Shown: piece by piece, positions 24,711 through 33,488 of the stretch
Position numbering within the stretch: the stretch's first letter is position 1
How the letters are laid out: each line of letters starts with the position of its first letter
NCBI RefSeq assembly: GCF_019449275.2
Contig: NZ_JAHZQZ020000012.1
Coordinates: 124,001 to 188,000 of the forward strand
Reading direction: 5' to 3'
DNA from: Microbacterium sp. HD4P20
Lineage (GTDB): Bacteria; Actinomycetota; Actinomycetes; Actinomycetales; Microbacteriaceae
DNA: 64,000 nt
Notes under the pieces: model-generated
Seen by the model: the letters and a program-made list of their open reading frames with translations, nothing else
Databases searched by the model: none
Told to the model about the DNA's origin: nothing
Translations under genes and position numbers: made by a program

Positions 24711-25721
24711 CTACTTCCTCGCCGGGCTGGTGGACGAGCGTTCGCGGTAGATCAACTCGAACGTCTCGACCGGTGTCCCCGCGCGCTCGCCGCCTTCGAT
24801 GATCGAGATCAGCAGCTCGCCGGCTCGGGCTCCGGCATCCTTCGCCCTCAGATCCAGAGCCGAGATCGGCGGTTGCACGATCGGCAGTGTCGGGCTGTCG
24901 GTGTACGAGACGAGCTGGATGTCGTCCGGGACGGAGCGTCCGAGCTCGCGCAATGTGGAGAGGATGCCGACGCCGAGGCCTTCGGGAAGGCACACTATCG
25001 AGTCGACATCGGGATGCGTCGCCTGCAACTCCTGGATCGTCCGATGGAGTTCCTCCGCCGACGGCACACCCTTCAGGTCGACGAACGTGAGAGGGACGTG
25101 ATTGTCGGTCGCCCAGTCAGACGCTGCGTCCGCCGCTATTCGCACCCACATCTGGGTCACGGGCGGTCTGATGACCGCGATCGACGTCGCACCGCCGGCC
25201 CGCAGTCGATCGAGCAGTCCGTTCATCGCTGTGCTGTGATCGGCGGCCACGATCGCGGTGGGCTGGGGCATTCCGGGGGGCACCAGCTCCGAGACCACGA
25301 CGGGCCGTCCGCTCCCGAGGATCGCGCGCGCGAGCTCGTCACCGTCTATCACGTCGGTCATCACGAAGCCGTCGACGTGAAGACCGCCCGCCTTCGCGGC
25401 CGGAAAGTCTGCCGGGATGAGTGAGACCGTCAGCTCTCTGTCGTTCGTGCTCTCTACGACGCCGACGGCGAAATTCATGTAGTACTCCATGAAGTTCATC
25501 CCCCCGGGCAGCCACAGACCGATCGAGCCAGCCCGCGCCCGTCGCAGGTTGCGCGCACCGCTGTTCGTCGAGTAGCGGAGGCTTCGTGCCGCCTCGAGCA
25601 CGCGGGATCTCGTCTCCGCGGAGACGCGTCCCGTCCCGGTAAGCGCCCGGGATGCCGTCCCGCGGGAGACGCCACAGAGGTCGGCGACGTCCTGAAGCGT
25701 CGCCACTCGCGTCGAAGCCAT
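24711..25721 (-). CDS. LacI-family transcriptional regulator
   Basis: A 336-residue LacI protein: helix-turn-helix at residues 5-25 (VATLQDVADLCGVSRGTASRAL), the hinge YSTNSGARNLRRARAG, then a periplasmic-binding-like effector domain. The ribosome site AGGAGGGGAGG precedes the ATG; earlier in-frame starts run into the operator region. It diverges from the permease-amidohydrolase pair across a 144-base gap that holds a CG-centred palindrome, its likely operator. LacI regulators usually sense sugars, but the linked genes suggest an amino-acid- or amide-like effector. Confidence 0.9.
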   Translation of the reverse strand: MASTRVATLQDVADLCGVSRGTASRALTGTGRVSAETRSRVLEAARSLRYSTNSGARNLRRARAGSIGLWLPGGMNFMEYYMNFAVGVVESTNDRELTVSLIPADFPAAKAGGLHVDGFVMTDVIDGDELARAILGSGRPVVVSELVPPGMPQPTAIVAADHSTAMNGLLDRLRAGGATSIAVIRPPVTQMWVRIAADAASDWATDNHVPLTFVDLKGVPSAEELHRTIQELQATHPDVDSIVCLPEGLGVGILSTLRELGRSVPDDIQLVSYTDSPTLPIVQPPISALDLRAKDAGARAGELLISIIEGGERAGTPVETFELIYRERSSTSPARK

Positions 25722-25765
25722 GGTCACCTCCCCTCCTGATCCTACGGTGATCATGAAACCAGATC

Positions 25766-25781
25766 GCACAATCGATTGCGC
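25766..25781. promoter_or_regulatory. LacI-type operator GCACAATCGATTGCGC
   Basis: A CG-centred palindrome with 7 of 8 half-site positions symmetric and a perfect core CAATCGATTG. It lies between lacI and the divergent permease, the classical position for control of both units. Confidence 0.7.
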
Positions 25782-25865
25782 ACAGGCCGTCCCATAGGGC
25801 ACACTGTCCTCCAACGACCCGCTGGCGTGTCCCGTAGGTCGTCCGACCCGACCAAAGGATGCGCC

Positions 25866-27338
25866 ATGACTCTCGACTCGTCCCTCCTCGAGGAGGAGCC
25901 GACCGGAAAGCTGAAGAAGGCAGCCTTAGGTACGTGGGGTGTCGTCTTCCTCGTCGTATCAGCGGCCGCTCCGCTCAGCGTCCTCGCCGGCATCGGTCCG
26001 CTCGCGGTGCTGATCGGTGGCGTCTCGGCGCCCGTCGTCTACGCCGTGGCCGGCCTGGTGCTGGCAGTGTTCGCCATCGGATTCCTCTACATGGCTCGAA
26101 ATCTCAAGCCGATGGGCGGCTTCTATACGTACATCTCCGTCGGGCTCGGCAGAGTGGTCGGCCTCGCCGCCGGCATCCTCGCCTGGGTGTCGTACAACCT
26201 GCTGCAGATCGGGCTGTGGGGGCTGTTCGGCGTGATGGCGCAGGGGATGTTCGCCGTCGTCTTCGGCATCGACGTGCAGTGGTGGATCCTCGCCGTGATC
26301 GGCGCGGTGCTGGTCTTCGGCCTCGCAGCGGTCGGAGTGGACGTGGGTGCCAAGGTGCTCGGCGTTCTCCTGGTCCTCGAGACGGCGCTGCTCGTGGTGC
26401 TCGCGGTGGCGATCCTCAGCCAGCGGGCAGGTCAGCTGGAGTTCGGCACCTTCGCGCCGGAGAACATCTTCACTCCGAGCATGTTCGCCATCCTCGGGTT
26501 CGGGTTCGCCGCGTTCATGGGGTTCGAATCGACGGTGCTGTATCGCAGCGAGACCCGCAACCCCGAACGCTCCATCCCGCGTGCGACGTACATCGCCGTC
26601 GCGTTTCTCGCCATCTTCTACACCGGGACCCTGTGGCTGGTGATCCAGGCATTCGGAGACAGCGAGGTGCAAGGAGTGATCGCCGAAGATCCGGCCGCAT
26701 TCTTCTTCGCCGCGATGGGGGCGTATGTGGGTGAGTGGGGAGTGTCGGTGATGTTCGTGCTCATCGTGTCGAGCATCTTCGCCGGACAGCTTGCGTTCCA
26801 CAACGCGATCAACCGCTACAGCTTCGCGCTCTCGCGCGACGGCATCCTCCCCGCGTTCTTCAACAGGACCAACCGGATGGGCGCGCCGTGGGTCGCGGGG
26901 CTGATTCAGAGCGTCGTAGCCATCGGCGTCGTGATCGCCTTCGGCATCGCCGGTCTCGATCCGCTCACGCAGCTGGTCATTCTGGTCAACTCGCCCGGCG
27001 TGTACGGCATCATCACGCTGCAGCTTCTCGCCTCGATCTCGGTGGTGATCTTCATCATGCGCAACCGTCAGCTCGTGCGGCGCTGGTATGTGCTGCCCGC
27101 CGCGATCTTCTCCCTCGTGGCCATGGCTGGGCTGCTCGCGGTCTTGGTGATCACCATCGACTATCTGACCGCTGCCGGGCCCGCGATCAATGCGATCATC
27201 CTCGCCGTGGTTCCCGTCGTGCTGATCGCCGGCGCCGCGTACGCACTCTTCCTCCGCGCGCGCAAGCCCGAGGTGTTCGCGCGGATCGGCGGCGCGGACC
27301 CGGAGTCGGTCGTCGACGAGATGGCGGAGGTCCGGTGA
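25866..27338 (+). CDS. APC-family amino acid/polyamine permease
   Basis: A 490-residue membrane protein with about 12 hydrophobic segments and the APC opening (LGTWGVVFLVVSAAAPLSVLAGIGPLAVLIGG) followed by the conserved FGFAAFMGFESTVLYRSETRNPERSIPRAT. AAAGGATGCGCC precedes the ATG. It carries an amino acid, amine or similar compound across the membrane. It is coupled by GTGA to a YtcJ-type amidohydrolase, so the imported compound is probably that enzyme's substrate. The substrate is unknown. Confidence 0.9.
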   Translation: MTLDSSLLEEEPTGKLKKAALGTWGVVFLVVSAAAPLSVLAGIGPLAVLIGGVSAPVVYAVAGLVLAVFAIGFLYMARNLKPMGGFYTYISVGLGRVVGLAAGILAWVSYNLLQIGLWGLFGVMAQGMFAVVFGIDVQWWILAVIGAVLVFGLAAVGVDVGAKVLGVLLVLETALLVVLAVAILSQRAGQLEFGTFAPENIFTPSMFAILGFGFAAFMGFESTVLYRSETRNPERSIPRATYIAVAFLAIFYTGTLWLVIQAFGDSEVQGVIAEDPAAFFFAAMGAYVGEWGVSVMFVLIVSSIFAGQLAFHNAINRYSFALSRDGILPAFFNRTNRMGAPWVAGLIQSVVAIGVVIAFGIAGLDPLTQLVILVNSPGVYGIITLQLLASISVVIFIMRNRQLVRRWYVLPAAIFSLVAMAGLLAVLVITIDYLTAAGPAINAIILAVVPVVLIAGAAYALFLRARKPEVFARIGGADPESVVDEMAEVR

Positions 27339-28981
27339 CCCCCGAGCGCGCGGCCGATCTCGTGCTGCTCGGCGGTGTGGTGGTGACGATGGCCCCCGAC
27401 ACGACCACGGATGCGGAGGCCGAGGGCCTGGCCATCCTCGCCGGTGAAGTGGTGGCGCTCGGCAGCAGGAGCGCTCTGCAGCCGTACGTCGGTGCGGGAA
27501 CACGAGTGATCGAGCTGGCGGACGCGGTCATCCTGCCGGGATTCGTCGACAGTCATATCCACCCGGTGTTCGGCATCGATCTGACCCGCGGAGCTGATCT
27601 CAGCCGCTGCCGGACGCTCGCGGACGTCGAGGCTTCGCTGCGAGCAGAGGCGGCGGGGGCGGCAGCCGAGGACTGGCTCCTCGGGTGGGGGCTCGATCCG
27701 AATCTCTTCGGCGACGAACCCGTCTCGAATACCGTCCTTGACGAGGTTGCGGGCGACCGTCCGGCGTTCGTCCGCTTCTTCGACGCCCACGCTGCTCTGG
27801 CATCCTCTGCGGCGCTCGCCCTGGCTGGAGTCACGGGCGCCGAAGAGTTCACCGATGGGTCACGTGTCGTCACCGACGCGACAGGTCGGCCGACCGGCTA
27901 CCTCCTGGAGCTTCAGGCCATTCACCTCGTGGAAGCGGTCCTGCCGCCGCTGAGCTTCGATCGCCGCGCCGAGGCGCTGTACGAGGTGCTCCTCCTCATG
28001 GCTCGCGCGGGCTTCACCTCCGGACAGGTGCAGGACCTCGCGCCCGACGCGATCGAGCTGCTGCAGACGATCGAGGCGATCCGCGACCTTCCGATCCGGC
28101 TTCGCATGTCTCCCTGGTATGTGCCGGGTGCGCCGCTCGAAGAGGTCTCTCGTCTTGCGGAGCTGCAGGGGGTGCAGGGGCGCCGATGGATCGTGGAGGG
28201 CGTCAAGCTCATGATCGACGGCACTGTCGACAACGGAACGGCCTGGCTGCACGAGCCCGACTGCCTCGGCGAGTCCACGTCGTCGCTGTGGCTCGATCCC
28301 GAGCAGTACCGCGTCGCGCTCACCGAACTGGACCGGCGCGGCATCCCGACCACCACACACGCGATCGGAGACGCAGGGATCGATTTCGTCGTGCGCGCGA
28401 TCGACGGATTGGTCGAGCGCACGGCGACGCATCGGGTCGAGCACATCGAGACGATGACGGATGCTGCGCTCGAGGTGTTCGTGTCGTCCCAGGCCACCGC
28501 GAGCATGCAGCCCACGCACTGCACGCTCTTCACGCGAGCGGACGGGAGTGACAACTGGTCGCGAAGGCTGGGCGAAGAGCGTGCAGGCCGGGGCTTCCGC
28601 ACCAGGGACATCGTCCGCGCGGGGATACCGCTCGCGCTGGGCTCGGACTGGCCCGTGGCCCCCAGCGATGCGGTCGGCATCCTGGCCGACGCTCAACTTC
28701 GCCGCCCTCACGATGAGCCGGACGCCGTGCCCATCAACTCGAACCAGGCACTCGACGCGATGGAGGCGTTGCGCGGACTCACCGTGGAGCCGTATCGCAC
28801 GATCGGCCGAACGGGCGGTGTGCTCCGCGTCGGCGCGACCGCGGACATCACCGTTCTCGACCGCGATCCTCGCACGGCCACGCCCGACAGCCTCGGCGAT
28901 GCCGTGGTTGTGCTGACCGTCGTCGACGGACGCGTCGTCGTGGGTGCCGGTGACCGCGCACCGGTCACGACGTCGAACTGA
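27335..28981 (+). CDS. YtcJ-type metal-dependent amidohydrolase
   Basis: A 548-residue amidohydrolase-3 family enzyme. VILPGFVDSHIHPVFG holds the first metal His pair. EGVKLMIDGTVDNGTAWL, TTHAIGDAGID, RVEHIETM and ALGSDWPVAP supply the remaining ligands and the catalytic Asp. It hydrolyses an N-acyl or cyclic amide in the cytosol; relatives include N-substituted formamide deformylase. The GTG start overlaps the permease stop. It is probably induced with the permease through the divergent LacI. Confidence 0.88.
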   Translation: MTPERAADLVLLGGVVVTMAPDTTTDAEAEGLAILAGEVVALGSRSALQPYVGAGTRVIELADAVILPGFVDSHIHPVFGIDLTRGADLSRCRTLADVEASLRAEAAGAAAEDWLLGWGLDPNLFGDEPVSNTVLDEVAGDRPAFVRFFDAHAALASSAALALAGVTGAEEFTDGSRVVTDATGRPTGYLLELQAIHLVEAVLPPLSFDRRAEALYEVLLLMARAGFTSGQVQDLAPDAIELLQTIEAIRDLPIRLRMSPWYVPGAPLEEVSRLAELQGVQGRRWIVEGVKLMIDGTVDNGTAWLHEPDCLGESTSSLWLDPEQYRVALTELDRRGIPTTTHAIGDAGIDFVVRAIDGLVERTATHRVEHIETMTDAALEVFVSSQATASMQPTHCTLFTRADGSDNWSRRLGEERAGRGFRTRDIVRAGIPLALGSDWPVAPSDAVGILADAQLRRPHDEPDAVPINSNQALDAMEALRGLTVEPYRTIGRTGGVLRVGATADITVLDRDPRTATPDSLGDAVVVLTVVDGRVVVGAGDRAPVTTSN

Positions 28982-29032
28982 GCAGGTCGTCGCATCCCGC
29001 GAACGGAGTTGCGGCACAGATCAGAATCGTCA

Positions 29033-29062
29033 TTGACGCTTTCCCCTATGCCACCCTATGGT
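29033..29062 (+). promoter_or_regulatory. Promoter of the polysaccharide lyase gene
   Basis: TTGACG, 18 bases, TATGGT. Transcription would begin inside the adjoining double operator. Confidence 0.65.
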
Positions 29063-29090
29063 TGGAACGCACCAAATTGGTGCGTTCCAA
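29062..29090. promoter_or_regulatory. Double LacI-type operator at the polysaccharide lyase promoter
   Basis: TTGGAACGCACCAA, one base, then its exact inverted copy TTGGTGCGTTCCAA. Each 14-bp arm is itself a CG-centred pseudo-palindrome (TTGG-N6-CCAA), as LacI sites are. It covers the predicted start of transcription. The same arm recurs (13 of 14) in front of the lacI gene downstream. Confidence 0.8.
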
Positions 29091-29104
29091 TGGCGGGAGT
29101 TTCT

Positions 29105-32100
29105 ATGCGTGCTGTATTCCTCGGGCGACGATTCTCCGGCCGCCCGCCACGGGGCGCATCGCACATAGACCCGGTCCGCAAGCGATCGCACTGGCGGGGT
29201 GCCTGGGTTGGTGTCGCGGTGACGACGAGCCTGATCATCGGCGGGCTCACGACGAGCCCCGTGAAGGCGACAGCAGCCGACGAGTTCGACGAACTGCGAG
29301 CCAAGTGGCACGAGATGGTGACAGGCGGTGCAGGCCTGCCGCAATCCGACCCCGATATCGCCGCACGCACCGCCGATATCGAGGCGACGGCCACCTCTCA
29401 CTGGAACTCGATGGACACTTCGCCCACGCGGACGCGGTTGTGGAGCAATCTCGGCGGAAGCGGCAACGACGTCAAGCTCACCTACCGGCGACTGAAGGAG
29501 ATGGCGCTGGCCTACTCGGTCGAGAGTTCAACCCTGCACGGCGATCCACAGTTGCGTGACGACATCGTGTCGGCGATGGACTGGATGTACACGAACAACT
29601 ACAACGAGAACACCCCGGATGTCGGCAACTGGTGGGATTGGGATATCGGAACGCCTCTGGAGCTGAACGACATCGTGGTGATGATGCACGACGAGTTCAC
29701 TGCGACGCAACGAACCAACTACATGGCCGGCATCGAGCGCTTCTCGCCGTCCGTGGAGGGGACAGGCGCGAACCGAGTCTGGAAGGCCGTGGTCGTCGCA
29801 ATCCGGGGAATCATCGTCAAGGATGACGCGAAGATCACCGCGGCACGAGATGGACTCAGCGACGTTTTCGCCTACGCATCCAGCGGTGACGGCTTCTACC
29901 GTGATGGCTCTTTCATCCAGCACACGAGCTTTCCCTACACGGGCGGGTACGGAAAGAACCTGCTGTCGGATGTGGCGAATCTCATGTTCGTTCTCGACGG
30001 GTCGACGTGGGAAGTCGTCGATCCGCGCAAGGACGTCGTCTTCCGGTGGGTTCACGACAGCTTCGAGCCTCTGATGTACGAGGGCGCCATGGCCGACATG
30101 GTGCGCGGGCGGGAGATCTCTCGTTTCAGTTTTCAGGATCACGTGACCGGACACCACGCGATGCAGTCGCTGATACGCGTCTCGCAGTTCGCGCCATTGG
30201 CAGACGCACGCGCGATCCGATCGATGGTAAAGCGCTGGATCACCGAAGATACGCACCAGAACTTCTATGAGGTCGCCAGCATCAACATGATCGTTCTCGC
30301 CAAGGCGATCATGAGCGATAGCACGACCACGGCCCGCGGCGTTCTGGTTCGGAACGCGCAGTTCCCGCAGATGGATCGTGTGATGCACCTGCGGCCGGAG
30401 TTCGGCTTCGGGATCAGCATGCACTCGACCCGTATCAGCAACTACGAGTCGATCAACGCCGAGAACAAGAGCGGGTGGCATACGGCCGACGGGATGACCT
30501 ACCTCTACAACGAGGATCTCGCACAGTTCAGTGATGACTTCTGGCCGACGGTGAACTCGTACCGCCTTCCCGGAACGACGGTGCTGAAGGATTCCACAGT
30601 CGCCTCGGGAAGAGGTGCAAGCGATGCCGTCGGCGGCGCAACGCTGGGCGAGTTCGGCGTGGTCGGTATGCGATTGCGGCCCCCGGGGCAGACCCTGGAT
30701 GCCAGGAAGTCGTGGTTCATGTTCGACGACGAGATCGTCGCTCTTGGCGCTGGAATCTCCGCTGCTGACGGGAAGGCGGTGGAGACGATCGTCGAGAACC
30801 GGAAGCTGAACGACACGGGCACCAATGCGCTGACAGTGGATGCTGTCGCCCGTTCCACTGCGCTCGGATGGAACGAGTCCATGAGCGGAGTCGATTGGGC
30901 TCATCTGCAGGGGAACGTCCCTGGCGCCGACATCGGCTATGTGTTCCCCGGGTCCGCGGTCGTCCAAGGGCTCCGCGAGTCGCGCACCGCCAAATGGAGC
31001 GACATCAACACCTACCGCGGCTTCGGCAACACGACCCCCGTCACCCGGAACTATCTGACGATGTCCGTGGATCACGGCGTAGATCCGACGGATGGTGCGT
31101 ATTCGTACGTCGTGCTTCCGGGTGCGTCGCCGACGGAGGTCGGCGCCTACGCGTCATCGCCGCCGATCACGGTCCTGTCGAACACGTCCGACGTGCAGGC
31201 AGTGTCGAAAGCGTCGTTGGGGATCACTGCCGCACAGTTCTGGCAAGCCGGGAGCGCAACCGCGGGAGGAATCACCAGCGACGCGATCGCATCAGTCGTG
31301 GTCCGCGAGACCGCTGATGAGATCGCCATCTCGGTCGCCGATCCGACACAAGTCCACGCGGGCAGCATCAACATCGCCGTCGCGCTCTCTGCGGCGTGCG
31401 TCGTCGAAAGCGACCCGACCGTCACCGTCACCGCGGTGAATCCCGGAGTGCAGCTCAGCGTCGATGTCGCCGGCTCGGCGGGGCGATCGCATGCCGTCCT
31501 GCTCCGCAAGAGCGGCTCGTGCGCAGGGGCTGGCGAGAGCGTCCATACCTTCGAGGTGGAGGACCTGCCGTTGGCGTCTTCGGGTGACTCGTTCTCGGTG
31601 TACTCGAGTGACACGCAGGCCAGTGGCGGGAAGTGGCGCCGCTTCGACGCCGACGCCGCCGGAGACTTCATCGAGCATGCTGTCGACGTGCCGCGCGCCG
31701 GCACGTACCGAGTGCTGGTGACCGCGAAGAATGCCGGCGACCGCGGCATCGCTCAGATCGCGATCCAGGGGGCCGACGCCGGGGCTCCGCTGGACTTCTA
31801 TGCGGCGAGCGGCGCGTCGTTCGTGTCGACCGACGTCGGCGCCGTCTCGTTCGCCCACGCCGGGCCGATGACCATCCGATTCACCGTGACGGGCAAACAC
31901 GCGGCGAGCTCGGGCTATCGCATCCCACTGGATTCCATCGTCCTCGAGCGGATCGGGGGTCTGCCCGGTGGGGAAGTTCATGAGACCGAGGTGCTGCCGG
32001 CGACATCGTCATCCGGCGACACCGTCGCGGTCGTCAATGACAGCGGGGCCAGCGGCGCGAAAGTGACGAAGCTGACGGCCAACGCTGTCGGAGACTTCGT

Positions 32101-32377
32101 CGAGTTCGCTATGCCGGTGGCGGCGCCGGGGACGTACGACGTCCAGGTGCGGGTCAAACGGTACTCCGACCGCGGACGTTTTCAGCTCTACGTCGACGGG
32201 CGGCCGCAAGGCCCGGAGCAGGATCAGTACTCGACATCTCAGGGGTTCAGGACGCTCGAACTCGGGACCGTGCACATCACATCCGCTGGCACGGTCACGC
32301 TGCGATTCGAAGTCACCGGGACATCGGGCACAGAGTACGATCTCGTCTTCGACAAGGTGGAGCTGACTGCACGGTAG
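29105..32377 (+). CDS. Secreted polysaccharide lyase family 8 (hyaluronate/chondroitin/xanthan lyase-like)
   Basis: A 1090-residue protein. The N-terminal export signal is long, with a basic stretch, a hydrophobic core (GVAVTTSLIIGGLT) and probable cleavage near residue 59 (AKA/ATA-type Ala residues). The alpha toroid and beta domains follow. Catalytic residues align with PL8 spacing: Asn223 (TGANRVWKAVVVAIRG), His273 and Tyr282 (HTSFPYTGGYG) and Arg336 (MVRGREIS), the same 50-, 9- and 63-residue intervals as in pneumococcal hyaluronate lyase. Two galactose-binding-like modules end the protein (from about residues 815 and 955). It cleaves a uronate-containing polysaccharide outside the cell by beta-elimination; the exact polymer is open. 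GGGAG precedes the chosen ATG, just after the operator. Confidence 0.9.
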   Translation: MRAVFLGRRFSGRPPRGASHIDPVRKRSHWRGAWVGVAVTTSLIIGGLTTSPVKATAADEFDELRAKWHEMVTGGAGLPQSDPDIAARTADIEATATSHWNSMDTSPTRTRLWSNLGGSGNDVKLTYRRLKEMALAYSVESSTLHGDPQLRDDIVSAMDWMYTNNYNENTPDVGNWWDWDIGTPLELNDIVVMMHDEFTATQRTNYMAGIERFSPSVEGTGANRVWKAVVVAIRGIIVKDDAKITAARDGLSDVFAYASSGDGFYRDGSFIQHTSFPYTGGYGKNLLSDVANLMFVLDGSTWEVVDPRKDVVFRWVHDSFEPLMYEGAMADMVRGREISRFSFQDHVTGHHAMQSLIRVSQFAPLADARAIRSMVKRWITEDTHQNFYEVASINMIVLAKAIMSDSTTTARGVLVRNAQFPQMDRVMHLRPEFGFGISMHSTRISNYESINAENKSGWHTADGMTYLYNEDLAQFSDDFWPTVNSYRLPGTTVLKDSTVASGRGASDAVGGATLGEFGVVGMRLRPPGQTLDARKSWFMFDDEIVALGAGISAADGKAVETIVENRKLNDTGTNALTVDAVARSTALGWNESMSGVDWAHLQGNVPGADIGYVFPGSAVVQGLRESRTAKWSDINTYRGFGNTTPVTRNYLTMSVDHGVDPTDGAYSYVVLPGASPTEVGAYASSPPITVLSNTSDVQAVSKASLGITAAQFWQAGSATAGGITSDAIASVVVRETADEIAISVADPTQVHAGSINIAVALSAACVVESDPTVTVTAVNPGVQLSVDVAGSAGRSHAVLLRKSGSCAGAGESVHTFEVEDLPLASSGDSFSVYSSDTQASGGKWRRFDADAAGDFIEHAVDVPRAGTYRVLVTAKNAGDRGIAQIAIQGADAGAPLDFYAASGASFVSTDVGAVSFAHAGPMTIRFTVTGKHAASSGYRIPLDSIVLERIGGLPGGEVHETEVLPATSSSGDTVAVVNDSGASGAKVTKLTANAVGDFVEFAMPVAAPGTYDVQVRVKRYSDRGRFQLYVDGRPQGPEQDQYSTSQGFRTLELGTVHITSAGTVTLRFEVTGTSGTEYDLVFDKVELTAR

Positions 32378-32385
32378 GCGCCGAA

Positions 32386-32419
32386 CCGGGGAGTCTGAGC
32401 CGTGATTCAGACCCCCCGG
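32386..32419. terminator. Bidirectional hairpin between the lyase gene and lacI
   Basis: CCGGGGAGTCTGA, 8-base loop, TCAGACCCCCCGG: a 13-bp stem with one mismatch between convergent genes. Confidence 0.75.
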
Positions 32420-32428
32420 CTCGAAAGA

Positions 32429-33445
32429 TCAAGCGTGTCGAAGCGGCGCCCGACCTGAGCTCTTGCGAACCTCCAGGTGCGGCGTGAGTGCTTCGGTGCG
32501 GGGCGTCTCTCCGGCAATCAGTTGTGTGAGCATCTCCCAGGCGATCTGACCCATCCGCAGCCGAGGCTGATTCACGCTCGTGAGCGAGATGGGCTGCAGC
32601 TGCGACAGGATCGAGTTGTCGTAGCCGACGATGGAGATGTCGGCCGGCCAAGACATGCAGCGGTCACGGACGGCCTCCATGATTCCGAGGGCCGCATAGT
32701 CATTGGATGCGATGACCGCCGTGGGAACAGCGGCGCCGTCCAGGAGCGTGAGTGCGCCGGCATGCCCTCCCGCCTCGTTGGGTTCGGCTCGGACGACCAC
32801 CGCGTCGGCGGTGGCTCCCCGTCGGGCCATGCTGCTGAGATAGGCGCTCTCGCGGGCCCTGGCGCCCGGCCCGCTCCCCGCCGAGACGTGGGCGATGTGT
32901 CGGTGTCCAAGCTGCCAGAGGTGCTCGACGGCGAGATCGATCCCGACCGCGTCGTCGGTATGGACGCTACTGGTGCGAGGGGGGCGCTTGCCCGGACGGG
33001 CCACGACCACCGTGGGCAGGATCTCGGCGATGTTCGCGATCTCGTCTGTCGTCAATTTGGGGGTGATGGCGATGATGCCGTCGACCTGCAACTCGATGAA
33101 GGTGTCCGCTGCGTGCTTCTCGTTGTGACGGTCGCGCCCACCCGCCGCGATGAGAACGCGATAGCCCTGCGGCCCCGCGACCTGCTCGATACCGTCGATC
33201 ACCTCTGTGTAGAACGGGTTGTGCAGATCGGAGACGAGCACCCCGATGGTGTCGGTTCGCTGCTGCGCCAGTGCACGGGCGGCTCGGTTAGGTCGATAAC
33301 CGAGGGTCGCCATCGCGGCATGCACATCGGCCTTGCGCTTTGCGCTGACCTTGTCTGGATTCTGCAGGACCAGCGAAACCAGGGATCGCGAGACACCGGC
33401 CTCCCGGGCCACGTCGATGATCGTCGGACGTCGCTTCTTTTCCAT
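32429..33445 (-). CDS. LacI-family regulator of the polysaccharide lyase
   Basis: A 338-residue LacI protein: helix-turn-helix PTIIDVAREAGVSRSLVSLVLQNPDKVS at residues 7-34, hinge YRPNRAARALAQQRTDTIGVLV, effector-binding core and SIVGYDNS. The ATG has GGAGAAGCGG upstream; an in-frame ATG 14 codons earlier would run through a site matching the lyase operator, so that copy was rejected as coding. The shared site makes it the probable repressor of the lyase and of itself. The inducer is presumably an oligosaccharide released by the lyase. Confidence 0.92.
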   Translation of the reverse strand: MEKKRRPTIIDVAREAGVSRSLVSLVLQNPDKVSAKRKADVHAAMATLGYRPNRAARALAQQRTDTIGVLVSDLHNPFYTEVIDGIEQVAGPQGYRVLIAAGGRDRHNEKHAADTFIELQVDGIIAITPKLTTDEIANIAEILPTVVVARPGKRPPRTSSVHTDDAVGIDLAVEHLWQLGHRHIAHVSAGSGPGARARESAYLSSMARRGATADAVVVRAEPNEAGGHAGALTLLDGAAVPTAVIASNDYAALGIMEAVRDRCMSWPADISIVGYDNSILSQLQPISLTSVNQPRLRMGQIAWEMLTQLIAGETPRTEALTPHLEVRKSSGRAPLRHA

Positions 33446-33464
33446 CCGCTTCTCCTCGACCGCC

Positions 33465-33478
33465 CTGGAACGCACCAA
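33465..33478. promoter_or_regulatory. Autoregulatory LacI operator upstream of lacI
   Basis: CTGGAACGCACCAA matches an arm of the lyase double operator at 13 of 14 positions. It lies 20 bases before the lacI ATG, in the short gap after the oxidoreductase gene. Confidence 0.7.
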
Positions 33479-33488
33479 CCTGTCCATG

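Noticed and set aside
25959..27503. A 514-codon minus-strand frame rich in His, Glu and Asp
   Set aside because: Pure antisense of the APC permease; the composition reflects complementing hydrophobic codons.
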